Shown one piece after another: positions 1-11,860 of a DNA stretch of 64,000 nucleotides; position 1 is the stretch's first letter, and each line of letters opens with the position of its first letter. The stretch is taken from contig OY720103.1 of the NCBI GenBank assembly GCA_963082875.1, positions 4,092,001-4,156,000 of the forward strand, written 5' to 3'. Below the pieces are notes generated by a model, which searched no databases, was not told where the DNA came from, and saw only the letters and a list, made by a program, of their open reading frames with translations. Origin of the DNA: Corella eumyota. Taxonomy: Eukaryota; Chordata; Ascidiacea; Phlebobranchia; Corellidae. A program made the position numbers and the translations under genes.

Positions 1-28
1 TTTGGTAAATTCAAACCTTAAAACTTAC

Positions 29-3000
29 CCTTAACATGCATAGGCTCATTACATTCAATCGAAAAAGAATGAGCAGTATAAGATTTTGAATTATTAACAA
101 CCCATTCTTTATAAGGCACAGCATCACAATAACATTGCCAAGGATTGCCATCCAACAAAACACGTTCAAGAACTTGCGAATCGAAATCATTTAACCAGGA
201 CGAGTATGGAGTTTTCAGGTTGTTAAAGGAAATGTCCAAAATTTCAACTTTTGTTAAACCCTTGAATGCGTCAGGATGAATTGTACTCAAATAGCCTTGA
301 GATAGATAGATTGAAGTTAAGTTGGATAACAGTTGAAACGCAGACTCCGATATCTGTAATTAAATTAACTTTAGAGCTCTTTAAAACACTAACTACTATT
401 TTAAACTTAAAATATGCCATTAAAGAAAATATAACCTATTTATCTATTGAAGAATATAAAAAAAGTATGTATACGTTTGTTAATCGTGTAGCAAAACGCA
501 TTGTAAAAACTTGAACATTTTCATGTTTTAAAAACGAGTCTTCATTTAAGATTAGAATTGGATTTTCGTCTAGATTTAGTGAATACAAATTTGGCAAATC
601 TTCTAGTATTTGTCGCGGGAACGTTTCGAATCCACAATCAACCATCGACAACGATCGGACAGAAGAAATTCGACCAAGAAACGAATTTTCATTTATTTTA
701 GTGATTGCATTTTTGGAGAGATCAAACGAATGTAACTGAGGAAGTATTTTCTGACCAGATTTTCCATTAGCAATGTTGGTTATTAGATTTCCATTTAAAA
801 ATAATGTCTCAAGATATGTTAAATTTGTGAAAGAACTCTCAGGAATAAATGTTAGAAAATTATTAGAGAGATCTAAGGTCGTAATCAGATAAGCATTGTC
901 AAACGCGCTATCAGAGATGTTTGTAATTCTATTTCCGGCTAATCTCAAGGTTCTGAGATTTGGCAAATCATAAAACCCATCCGCTGAAAGTAAGTCAATT
1001 GCTCCACCTTCAATATTAAGATAAGTCAGAGACTGGGATTTCAAAAAATTTGAAGATATTCCGTTAAAGTAATAATTTTCACTTATATCAAATGTGGATA
1101 GGCGTGTCAAATTTACAAACAGATTTTTTGGAACAGATATAAGGTTGTTGCTTGTCATATACACGCTGTTAAGATTAATTAACGGTTGAAAGGCGAACAG
1201 GTCCACTTCACGAATATAGTTATTTTTTAAAGCAAGGCTTTCCAAACTTTCAAGGCCTACAAACGAGTCGTTAGATAGCGCTTGTAAGCCACAGCTTGAT
1301 AAATCTAAGGCGCGAAGATTTGTCAAACTAAGAAATATTTCTGAACCAATATTAGTAAGATAATTTGCATCTAATCGTAGTTGTTCCAAATTTACTAGCT
1401 TAGAAAACCAGTGATTTGATAAGGAGTTCAAGGCATTGTTGTGTAAATCCAACTCAGTAAGTTCCGTTAGTTTATTAAAAGCACCATCCTATAAAAAACA
1501 TAATTTAAACAAAACTTCATTTTAAGAAAACCTTAAATGGCACAAAACTAGATGATTAAGGTACAATAACATTTTTATTAAAGAATTGTTTTTGCTTATA
1601 AACTGACCTCTATTGTAGATATGGAGTTATCAGCCATATAAAGAACATGAATTTCCTTGGTGCCATCAAAAGTGCTGTTGCCAATATGTTTAATGTAATT
1701 ACTATCCAGTTTCAGTAATTGTACTGTGGAAGGCAGACCAATAGGAACTTGATCAATTTCGCTATAACTACAATCAACCGTGGTTATAACTTTGCCATCT
1801 CTAAAATAAAAAATATATAGTTACACCAAAGTTTAGTAATTGAAGTGTGAAAACACAAATGTATATATTAATTTATAGGTTATAAAAATTCTAATTGGCT
1901 CAACAATGTGATAAAACATATACCTAACTGATTAAGTTACATGTGATATCATTATTATGTTTACCTACTCTACATGAACCACAAACATTTTTAGACACAT
2001 GGCTTATAGTCCATTATTAGCACTACCACATAAGGCTTCAAGATTTACATTATTGTAATGACGTGATGTTATAAATAAGGCAATAACATTTATATTTATA
2101 AAAAATGTTTGTATTTTGGTTATGATTAAAAATTGGAAAGAAAAAATAAGACAACCATGTTACTACCTTGTTATTTCATAAAAACATATGCACGTTTTCG
2201 GGCATTCTGTTTCCTCACAAGTCAGCTCGTTTGGATCCAGATCAGCCAACAAGCTCCCGCGCAGGTCACGTGGCATATAACATTCGACGTCATCAGTCAC
2301 TTCAATGTCTTGATATTTGGAAGACACGAGGTAATCTTGAAACAATGTAATGTTGCAGTCACAATTCCATTTATTTCCACTCAATCGCAGTTCCTTAAAA
2401 AGTTTCTCTGTGAAAACAGATTATTGGTTTTAAACTACATGCCACCTTATTTGTTTGTAGTTTTATTTAAATAACACAAAATAAGTTGCATAGAAATGTT
2501 TTATTACCAAAACTTAATGTCATTTTCTTATAGATAAATGTATTTATGTTTTACTTACCTGTGAACCAACTTGAATATCCTTGTTCGATTTGATTATCTG
2601 ACAAATCCAATACATTAAGGTTGCTGAGTGTATCAAATGCCGTAGCTGAAAGAACCCGCAAACTCCCTTGTTTAATTGACAGCGTAGTAAGGCTGGCCCC
2701 AATTGATTTAAATGTAAAGTCGTCAACAATTTCTAGTTGATCAGAGTAGTCAAGTGTCAAGTGCGCAAGTTTTGGATAATAAGAGAATGTATTTTCAGTC
2801 AGGCTAATTAAAAAAGGTTTGTTAGCTATACATGTAAGCTGTTTGTACAATGCTTTTATAGATAAGAAAATCAATCAAAGTAAAATTTGTTTAATTGAAA
2901 TATGTCAAACAAACCAAATATTGATACAGTTTACTTACTTTGTTATTCTATTACTATCAAAATAAAACTCTTCTAGACTGGTCAAAAATTTTAAGGCCGA

Positions 3001-4340
3001 CGGGATTTCTTCCAAAGATGTTTGCGACATTCTCAACGTCTTTAGTTTTTTCATGTTCTTAAAAAACGATCCCTCGTCGATAATTGAAAGTCCGTAATTG
3101 TAATCCAAGGAAAGGGTTACTAAATTTGCTAGCAGTGAACCGTTTTCATCATACCGAGATGAAGTTATTCGAAGCAAACTTTCTCCCTCAGCATGCAAAT
3201 ACAACAAGCTTGAACTCACACTTAATAAAGCCCCATACGGCAAACTAACCATAAAATTCCATGAGATATGCAAAGTCTCGAGATACTTTAAACCCGCGAA
3301 GGCGCCAGGAGGAATGAAGCTGATTTCGTTGTAGCGCAAGTCCAGTGTTTTCAGTTTTGGCGTCCCAATAAAAGTTTGGTTTTGGATGACACTTAGCCGA
3401 CAATTTGAAATGTTAAATGATTCTAGCCTTGGAAAATCGATTTTAGGAATTTCAACAATCCAAAAATGTCCAGCCATAGATAATATTTTTAAACTATGGT
3501 CGACCCTTGAAAATGCGCTAGCTGGTGGAAATGATCTAAACAGGTTAAAGTCAAGGTAAAGTTCTTTTAATAAGGCTGGACCAGAAAAGCTTTCTCCGTT
3601 TACTTTCAATAAAGAAATGCTGTTGTATGATAAATCAAGAACCCTTAAATTCGGCAGGTTTACAAACAAAGGTTCAGAAATCAAATTCAAATAACAACTA
3701 TTCAAGTTCAATTTAGAAAGAACTAACAAGTTAAGAACTGAACTGTCAATGTCGGTAAAGATATTTTCAGATAGATCAAGCACCTTCAAAGTATATTTTA
3801 TATACGAAAAGTGCTGACTGTTCAATTTAGTAATTTCATTGTTTCCCAAATTCAAAATATTTAAGGCCACTAAACCTTTAAATGTGTCATTATGTAAAGC
3901 ACTTATTCTGTTGTCGTTTAGGTAAAGCTCGGTCAGTTGGGTTAAAGATTCAAAAGCACTTTGATCCAAGGATGTTATTTGGTTACCATTTAAATAAAGA
4001 ATTTTAACATCACCTGGTATTTGGCCAGGAACTTGGTCAAGTGCCAGGTTGGAGCAATCTACCAACCCGATTTCGAAATCACATTTACATATGCCAAGGC
4101 ACTGTGTCAACTCTACATACCAAATACGTTTTTGTATATCTTTTAGTAAATTTACATAAGTAGGTTTTTTAAACTCTTATGATAATATTAAACAATATAC
4201 ATTACTGATTGTTTTAAAAAACTAATTTTACCAATACCTTGTGATGATGCTTGATGTATCTGGCTGATTTCAACCACTCCATAACACAGTTGTCCCAGCA
4301 TTAACACAAAAATCAACCGCGCAATACCCTTTGCATTCAT
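29..4340 (-). CDS. Secreted/surface leucine-rich-repeat protein, Slit-like module order (5' part, runs off window)
   Basis: Seven exons read from splice sites: 4340-4238, 4112-2939, 2803-2559, 2407-2167, 1800-1608, 1488-475, 353-29. Phases agree throughout and give 1098 residues before the window edge; a good donor at 28 shows the gene continues to the left. The start is the ATG at 4340, followed by a hydrophobic signal peptide (MNAKGIARLIFVLMLGQLCYG). Exon 2 opens with an LRRNT-type cysteine cluster (C-x3-C-x-C, then VDCSN), then many 24-residue LRRs (LxxLxLxxNxI). Exon 4 holds an LRRCT (NKWNCDC) and the first cysteines of a second LRRNT, which exon 5 completes (TTVDCSYSEIDQVP); a second LRR block follows, with a second LRRCT in exon 7 (NPWQCYC). 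Repeated NT-LRR-CT modules are typical of Slit and related extracellular LRR proteins. No membrane anchor or EGF region is visible in this part, so the exact orthologue is unknown. Role inferred: extracellular binding or adhesion. Confidence 0.85.
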
Positions 4341-5240
4341 TTTAATTAAACCCAATACAAGTTTAGGCTGAATCTAACAACAAAATATATTTTAGCAAAA
4401 TGTAAATGTTAATCAACTTTCCTAGACGTAATATTGCTAAGATAACGTTATTTCAAAGCTTTAATCCTAATGTAATATTGTAATGAATAACTTATATTAA
4501 ATCACAGTAAACAAATATTTAACAGATAATATCGAAAAAGGGTAAACAAAAACTCATCAAAATTAAGCAGTTATTTTATTAAAAAAACATAGGCTGTGTA
4601 CATACTGTCGAAATCAATTTAAAAATGTGTAAGTTGATAACATTCTTGAATGTGTATACGTAATTCACAATGCAAATGTTTAATTAGTGGTGTTGTTTGA
4701 ATACGTAATGTCGTTCTCGAAATTTTAAACTATTTTATGCGCAATCTAATCTGTTCAGGTATTTACAACAAAGATCCAATAAAAACAATCGCATTTTTAT
4801 TCAATAAATACGGGGTCTGGGATGGTGTCTTGATTAAAACCCAACATTTGTTTTATCTATAAACTAATCAGTAATACAGAGGCTCTGTTTCCGTAAAACA
4901 ATGCATTTACACAAACTTACACAAAAGATAAATTATTAATTCTATACCAATACTTTAACAAAAAATACCGGTTGTTTTTTCGTATAAAAACCCAAAATAT
5001 TTTAAATATATATCATTCAGTTTGTTAGACATGATTCGCGTCTAAACAAGCTATATATACTGTTGCAACTATTTACTGCTCGTTTCAAGTACTAACTCGG
5101 TCTAATTTTACTTAAAATTACGAATATTTATTTTAACAGGATTGCAATGCTAGTTTATGCCTATTCAAATAAATAAATTGTCCTTTTGTTGTAGGTTTTT
5201 ATGTTTTAAAAGCGAGAACAAAATATTAATTAAATTAAAA

Positions 5241-6790
5241 ATGGCTAACACATCTGTTCTTATTTTTGTAAGTTTGGTGACTATTGCTTTAAGCAGCGCA
5301 TGCGGTAAGTAAAAAGCTTTAAGAAACATATAACATCTAGGTTTATTCAGACATTACATTTTTTTTTTTTTTAGATGTTCAATGCAAGAATTTAATCAAC
5401 GATTTTGTTTGTCAAGCACTGGGTTGCAGAAACAAATATATGTTGTTATGCCGACAAACTTGTACAGACTGTACGCCTTGTCCAGAGGTCATAGCACAGA
5501 CTTGTCAAGGTAAATATAACTCAAGGCTAGATTAACATATGTTTATAATATAAAAAAATATATCCAATGTGAGTTTATATGTTTTTCAACTACAAATAAC
5601 AAACAATTTACTATTTAGGCTGCCGAGATTTGTATGTTGGCTGCGCCAATCTTGATGAGGCAAGTTGTAATCGACAAACAAGCTTGGGGCCTCTTCGTAA
5701 CTTCTGTCGAGCAACTTGTAAAGTCTGCACGCCATGCGAAGCCATTCCTGCCCCTACAGAAGAAGTAGTTGAAGAGGTGGAAGAAGTAACCATGACAACC
5801 GAGATTCCAACTGTAACACCATGCGTATCAGGTTAAGATAACATAATTTTATATAATTTCTTGTATTTATTGACTTATAACAAGTATAATATAACAACAT
5901 AGAAGATTTTGTTTGCTATATAAAATGTTGAGTATATATTAAACAACAAATGGATATTTTAAGATGTTTTAAAGTAAACTTACTTTTGTTTTGCAGCTGA
6001 AGAATGCTACGATCGAAACAAGCCATCCATCTGCGAACAGAACAAAGCTTTCTGTAATCTTCCTCAATATCATCTTTTCACTGGTCTTTGCCGAAACACT
6101 TGCCAAGTTTGCACTGTGTGTGACTTGCCCCCTGATAACTCCATGCATCTTTGCAACGGTAAGACTTTAAAAAACGTTTTACATACAGTACGTAAGGTGT
6201 TATTTTAAAAGCCTAATAAGTAAACTGTTTAAAAAAAATTTAAAGTTACTTTTGTTACAACAATGCTTAACTAACTAAAAAAATATACCTGTCTAAACGG
6301 CAGCAAATGTCATACGTTTGCATTGTTAGAGAAACCCTCCTAAACTATCTGATAAATACAAATCTAAATGTTAATTTGGTATTAAACAAAGCATTAAACC
6401 ATGTATTAACAACCAGTTAAACCACCACAATTTATTAATAAAATCTAAAACACCAACTAAATGATCTACAAGTATGCTATACTACAAATATGGCGCTGTA
6501 CCTAAAAAGCACTAAGTTAAAAGTACGCCTACATCCCAAGAACTTAAGTCAGAACTAACCAAAAAAGCTTAAGCCACTTAAAAGCCTTAAGGAGCGTCTA
6601 ACATTTCGTAACAAAATTAAAACCTAGTTTTACCTTTTTAGACTGCCAAGATCTTCGACATGAATGTTTGGACTGGCTCAGTAGAGGATATTGCGAAGTA
6701 AATTCACTTTACCCAAAAGTTCGAACAGTTTGCCCCAAATCTTGCGAGTTGTGTCAACCCGTTGAATGTAATTACCCTGGCCCAAAATAA
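5241..6790 (+). CDS. Small secreted protein with four ShKT-like cysteine modules
   Basis: Five exons: 5241-5304, 5375-5509, 5619-5831, 5997-6158, 6642-6790, total 240 residues, stop TAA at 6788. Exon 1 is a signal peptide (MANTSVLIFVSLVTIALSSA). Each following exon encodes one six-cysteine module ending C-x3-C-x2-C (CRQTCTDC, CRATCKVC, CRNTCQVC, CPKSCELC); the last is the clearest ShKT match (DCQDLRHEC...GYC). All introns are phase 1, so every module is a symmetrical exon that could be duplicated or skipped without breaking frame. Exon 3 ends in an acidic Glu/Thr-rich linker. ShKT modules occur in ion-channel-blocking peptides and as accessory domains of secreted proteases; here they stand alone, so the molecular role is unknown. 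No furin site or membrane segment was seen. Confidence 0.82.
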
Positions 6791-7572
6791 ATAGTTTGTG
6801 AGATAAACGTGTTAACATTATCTTTTTGCAAGTAGATCTAGAATCAATATCTTAGCTTTTTGTGTGTGTTGGCTTAAAATTTAAATTATATTTAATTAAA
6901 CTGTCTCAGTATGTGCCATTTTTCATTGTTATTGTTGTGCGTCTGCTGTTGTTATTATTAAACAGTTAAATTTTTATTACTATTTCTTTGTTAATATTTC
7001 GGCGCCGCGAAAACGAGAACGCAATTAAAAAGACATAGAAAAAAATCAGTTTCTTTGCAATAAAAACAGTGCCAACCTTTTAACGTATAAAGTTAAATCT
7101 TGCTACTGCACTTTACAAAAAAAAGTATTTGCGCGTCGTCGGTTTACGCTCCTGGCTCAAACGTTACATAAAAAAATCCTGGCTCAAACGTTACATAATT
7201 TAAAGGTTAACTAAATATACTTTAAGAAAGATTTGTAATACTGCAAATTTAATAGGAAAAGTTGATTTATGTCGTAGAAAGATTTTTAAATTTACCAATT
7301 TGAGTAGAGTTTGCGTTAGTCATATATTTTGCAAGAAATGTTAAAGAATATCAACAAATATGATAAGAATAAACGCTCAGTTATTTACAGGCATGAGTTA
7401 TATATTAATAACCAGCTGTTGGACAGGATTTGCGTTAACATGTTTTGCTCAAGTCACGTTTACAACAAGGATATGACGTTTTGGCTGGCCAAACCAATTT
7501 TTGGTCGCCCAAAGTTTGCCATTTCGTAACCGCTTTGTAAAAGTAAACAAGTCTACGTTACCAAAGGCAAAT
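6791..7572. other. Intergenic, 782 bp
   Basis: This is the downstream region of the ShKT gene and the presumed promoter and 5' UTR of the adhesion GPCR. It holds a short direct repeat at 7150-7198 (listed separately). I see no conserved gene, RNA or mobile element. Confidence 0.5.
7150..7198 (+). repeat. Direct duplication of a 22-bp unit, period 27 bp
   Basis: Two identical copies of a 22-bp unit (starting TCCTGGCTCAAACGTTAC) lie at 7150-7171 and 7177-7198, separated by a short A-run. It is probably a local tandem duplication; nothing links it to a known family. Confidence 0.7.
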
Positions 7573-10500
7573 ATGGTACATTGGTTTGGTTTTAGCGTGG
7601 TTTGGATAGCAGTTTTAACCGTAACAACACAAGGACAAGATGTACCAACACGAGGTAAGCTGTATTTTCTTGGTAAACGCTATATATCTTAATAGAAAAT
7701 TGAGGCATACATATTGCATATTAAGTAAAAGAATTGCATATACTGTTATGCACGTTTAAAATGACAGCCCAAATAAAATAGTTAATGTTTTTAATACAAA
7801 TTTATGCGTAGAGGAATTTTTTTTATTTTTCAGATGATTGTAACCCGCCTGTGAATATTTTGAATGGCAACTACACCCCATTTGGGGAGCCCTTCTATCC
7901 GCTTGGAGAAGCAATGGTTACCTATTTCTGTGACGAAGGGTATGGACTTGTAGCGCCCAACGGGACAGTATTTGAGGCAATTGACCGAGAATGTACATTT
8001 CTAAGCATAGACGGTAGGCCAGCCGAAGTTATGTTTGAGCCCATCGATGAATACATGTGCTTATGTAAGTGAAAGTATGTGCTTATGTAAGTTGTAATAC
8101 GTGTAATGTGTAATTTATGAATTAATTTAATTTCCGCGTGACATACAGCTTTAGATTAGGGAAAAAAACTTCGTGTTATGCATTCACAAAAATTTTTAAA
8201 ACAATTTTTTAGTGATTGGTGGGGCAGGAAATGTCACAGAATCAACTGTTACAATAACCACCACACCAACACCACCACCAGTAACAGCTATAGAAGAAAC
8301 CGCAAATATGATTCCAATCATGGTTAGTTCAACAACTACATCTATTCCTAATACAACAACAGCACAACCAACAACTGCTGATACAACAACTTCAACAAAT
8401 GTAAACACAACAACTGTACAATCAACAACGTTGAGTACAACACCAGTACCGATTCCGTCATTCACCGTTATGAGAACACGTGAGTTCAAGTTCAGTTATA
8501 AAAATTTAAAACTTTTTTTTAAATAACTAAAGCAACGTTTTTTTTGTAAGTTAATTCTTTTGCTTTGATTTAGTTAATTGTGATCCACTGGCCTCTTTTA
8601 ATATTCCATCGGCAAACCTCATCTCTTTTCCAGATCCATGTGACATAGGCGGATTAGGTAAAGTAAAATTAAACATTACAAAATCGAATCAGTAGCCTAT
8701 TCGTTAAACATATTTTTTTTTATAAATAGTTGGGTTATCGTCCGAATGCGAGAGAATATTAGAGGCTGCTGGAGATGCTTTTGGGCCATGCACTAACAAT
8801 CTGCAGGGACACCTTGGAAGGGTAAGAGTATTAAACTTTTTTAAATAGCTTACATTCAAATTGGGTTTGATATAACACACAAACGCAATCATGTTTCAGT
8901 TGTCGAGTCTGCAAGAAGGTGGCGATGCTACCCCCGAAGAGATTATAGAAACCATCGAGTATTTAACTGAGACTGAAACCTTTGATTTTGACGACATTGA
9001 GTCGGCAGCAGAAATCTTGTTGGATGCTACCAACGACATTGCAATTGGCGGTGAACTGGTCAGTAATTTAACCAATCTTGAAAAATGTTTTTTCATTTAA
9101 AAATATAATATCTTAATTTATTCTGTTCGAAAAACATATAAAAGGCTTACTTAATATAGGTTCAAGTCGATGTTGTTGAGGACGTTTTACAATCAGTGAC
9201 AAGAATAGAATCATCTCTAGACGCTGTGAATAAAATGAACGCTCAACAAAATGAAGTCACGCCAAATAACACTTTAATTAGATCAAACCTTCTGATGTCG
9301 CTTGATAACGTTGTCCAAATGGTTGAACTCCCCACTAATCAATCTTCTATTACTCTTCAAGACGGAAACACAACTGTTAATGTAAAGCATTTTTTAAATT
9401 TTAACATATCAAGTACCCATAAAGCATTTTATTTTTGTTGATAGGCTACACTATTTTTTTATTTTATGTCTTTAGATTGTACAGCCTCCGCAAAATTTTA
9501 ATACATCCTCGCTAGTTACTATAAACTCGTCATCAAACAACAACCAAACCTCAACTACAGTTGTGTTTAATATTACTATGCCAATCAATGGTTCTATGCC
9601 TGATAACATGATTTTATATTTGATTTCTCTTGCCGATGGTAATCAACTTAATCAAGCAACAGATACTACTCAGGTAAAACATAAAGGGTATTGCCAAACT
9701 TTATTATTTTTGTTATGCTAAAGTTAACTACATCAATCTTTTATTGTATATTAGGTTGTTACAGTGGGAGGAAGAAATGTGACAAATGCTGTGACGAACA
9801 TCGATATTATTTTTGATTCGGTCACACTTCCCTTACAACGTGTTCCCCTCAACGAAACATTAATGGCAAGTTAACATCGTTAAAATTATTTGATTATAAA
9901 AAAAAACAGTAACTAAGCTTGCTTAAATATGGATAACTCACTTGTGATTGTATCTATTAACTTATTCTTACATCATGTTTACCGGCAGCGTGGTGTAGTG
10001 GTAAGAACACTTGCTACACCACACATGAGGTCGTGGGTTCAATCCCCACTGATCTCATGCTGTAGCGTCCTTGAGTAAAACGCTATAAACTGTATGAACT
10101 CCTGCTGAGTCAGCACTTAATCAGCAGTATAATTACCGGGCAATTATAGTCTCTATAATTTTCAAAACTGCCACAGGCAACTCGAGACAGGGTCGAAGTA
10201 ACATATGTCACTCTATGTTAAGTCGCGCATTCGACTTTCCCACATCGAGGATAAAAATATACACTAAAAAAAATGTAAATGAAATAAAGGTTAACCATGT
10301 TAAAATTACTGTTTCCTAACGTTTACACAGACCATTTTGACCGCATCAGATCTGGTACAGTGGGATTTTAATCAACTAACATGGATTGATGGCATGTGTA
10401 ATCGAGATAATATAGAAAATCAAGGACCGTCCTACGACTGTCGGGGCTTTGGAAGTTTTGCTATTTTATATGTAACTCAAAACCTATTTTAAAAAAAAAA

Positions 10501-11860
10501 GATTTTTATATTTTAAGACAATTTTATTTTTAGACTTCTATATCAATTCCATCCGATTTTGAATTAAAAATCTTTAGTTACATTGGAACTGGGATTTCAG
10601 TATTTTTTCTTCTGTGCACAATATTTATACATCTCTATTATAAGTAAGTATGGGCCTAAGGATTATATTTTTGTTATCAATACCGTTGCTAAAGCGTTAG
10701 TAAAACATTCATTTATGTTGTAGGAGCCTAAGGACTAAATCAACTACAGTTGTATTGGTAAACATAAGTATTTGCCTGGTCGCTGTTTACGTTATTTACG
10801 CATCCGCAATTACTAAGACGAGCAGCTTTAGTGCTTGTGATTTTGCAACCTTTCTTCTTCATTACTTTACTCTATCAACATGGGCGTGGATGTCCATAAA
10901 CGCACACGACATGTACAACGCATTTACAAAGGTATAATTTTTGTTTATTAAAATCAATAACCAATTTTTTATGAAAGTAATTGTCTATTCTTTGTGTTTT
11001 AGTTACGTTTGCAAAGCTCTAAAAAAAGTTACGTTGTAAAATTTGTCTTTGCCTATGGCTTCACGTTTCTATTTGCGATTATGGAATTTATAGTTGCAGG
11101 AGTAATATTAGATGGAAACAAATCTGGTAGGATCGCTTTAAACTTTGTTGGTTAAATATATAGCCCTATAGCTAATAACATAACACCTGCATTTAAACGT
11201 TGCAGATTTTTTTTACATCTCTGTATATAGAGCAGTAAATACATGTTGGTTAACTTCCCATTCGCTGTACTGGGGCTTTTTTCTTCCAGTTGGTATTGCT
11301 CTAGTCTACAATTACGTCACTTTTGTTTTAGTGATTTTTGCCCTGACCAAGAAAAATAAATCGGTAAGCTTTTACTTACAACAACATAAGGAGGATGTAT
11401 AACAGAAGAAAATGTTCATAAATTTTAAATGCAAGGCTTTTTTTCCAGATTCGTTCTTCGGCTACGAAACGAAGTCGAACAAATCAGTTACTAAACGCCG
11501 TTACATTAAGCACCATGATGGGTTTAACTTGGATATTTGGTTACCTTATTTTGGTCTCATCAGATATCGGTTTTCAAACTGCCATGCAGTGGATTTTCAC
11601 TGTGTTTAACTCGCTGCAGGTAAATTTCGCGAATTGAAATTGATTATGATGTTACATCAGTTTGGTTATACAATTTAACTTTGTTACAGGGTTTATTTAT
11701 ATTTCTTTTGCATTGCGTTCGTCAACCGAAGGTTCGAATGCTTTGGTTATCTTATACAACAACACAGACAAAGCCCACACGTAGTTCTAACTTAGCTAAC
11801 CCGACATCTGGGGTTAAAAACCCAGCTACATCAAACATCAAGGACACTACAACAACTTGA
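7573..11860 (+). CDS. Adhesion-class GPCR with sushi-like domain, mucin stalk and degenerate GPS
   Basis: Sixteen exons: 7573-7654, 7834-8064, 8213-8479, 8574-8657, 8730-8821, 8900-9058, 9160-9381, 9476-9673, 9755-9865, 10331-10471, 10534-10643, 10724-10931, 11003-11126, 11206-11363, 11449-11619, 11690-11860; 842 residues. In order: signal peptide (MVHWFGFSVVWIAVLTVTTQG), sushi/CCP-like cysteine domain (exon 2), Thr/Pro-rich stalk (exon 3), GAIN-like region (exons 4-10, many N-glycosylation sequons), seven-helix domain (exons 11-16), short Thr-rich tail. The 7TM part carries the class B2 signatures TMMGLTWIFG (TM6) and FNSLQGLFIFLLHC (TM7). The GPS region (exon 10) keeps the WDF and GFGSFAIL contexts but lacks the HL/T(S) cleavage tripeptide and has few of the usual cysteines, so autoproteolysis looks unlikely. 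The intron after exon 9 appears to use a GC donor. Ligand and subfamily are unknown. Confidence 0.88.
9983..10274 (+). mobile_element. tRNA-derived SINE, near full length, in adhesion GPCR intron 9
   Basis: The head resembles a tRNA gene with Pol III A box (TGGTGTAGTGGTAAGAAC) and B box (GGGTTCAATCCC); a non-tRNA body follows, and the tail ends in an AT-rich ATAAAAATATAC stretch. Diverged copies sharing the same head, body and tail recur at least ten times in this window. A composite tRNA-related SINE has been reported from Ciona; identity with that family is inferred, not tested. Confidence 0.85.

Noticed and set aside
8196-8489. A 97-residue minus-strand frame
   Set aside because: It is the antisense of the Thr-rich stalk exon of the adhesion GPCR.
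9983-10060. Possible tRNA gene with good A and B boxes
   Set aside because: The cloverleaf does not close and the same head recurs many times with a common non-tRNA body; it is the head of a SINE.
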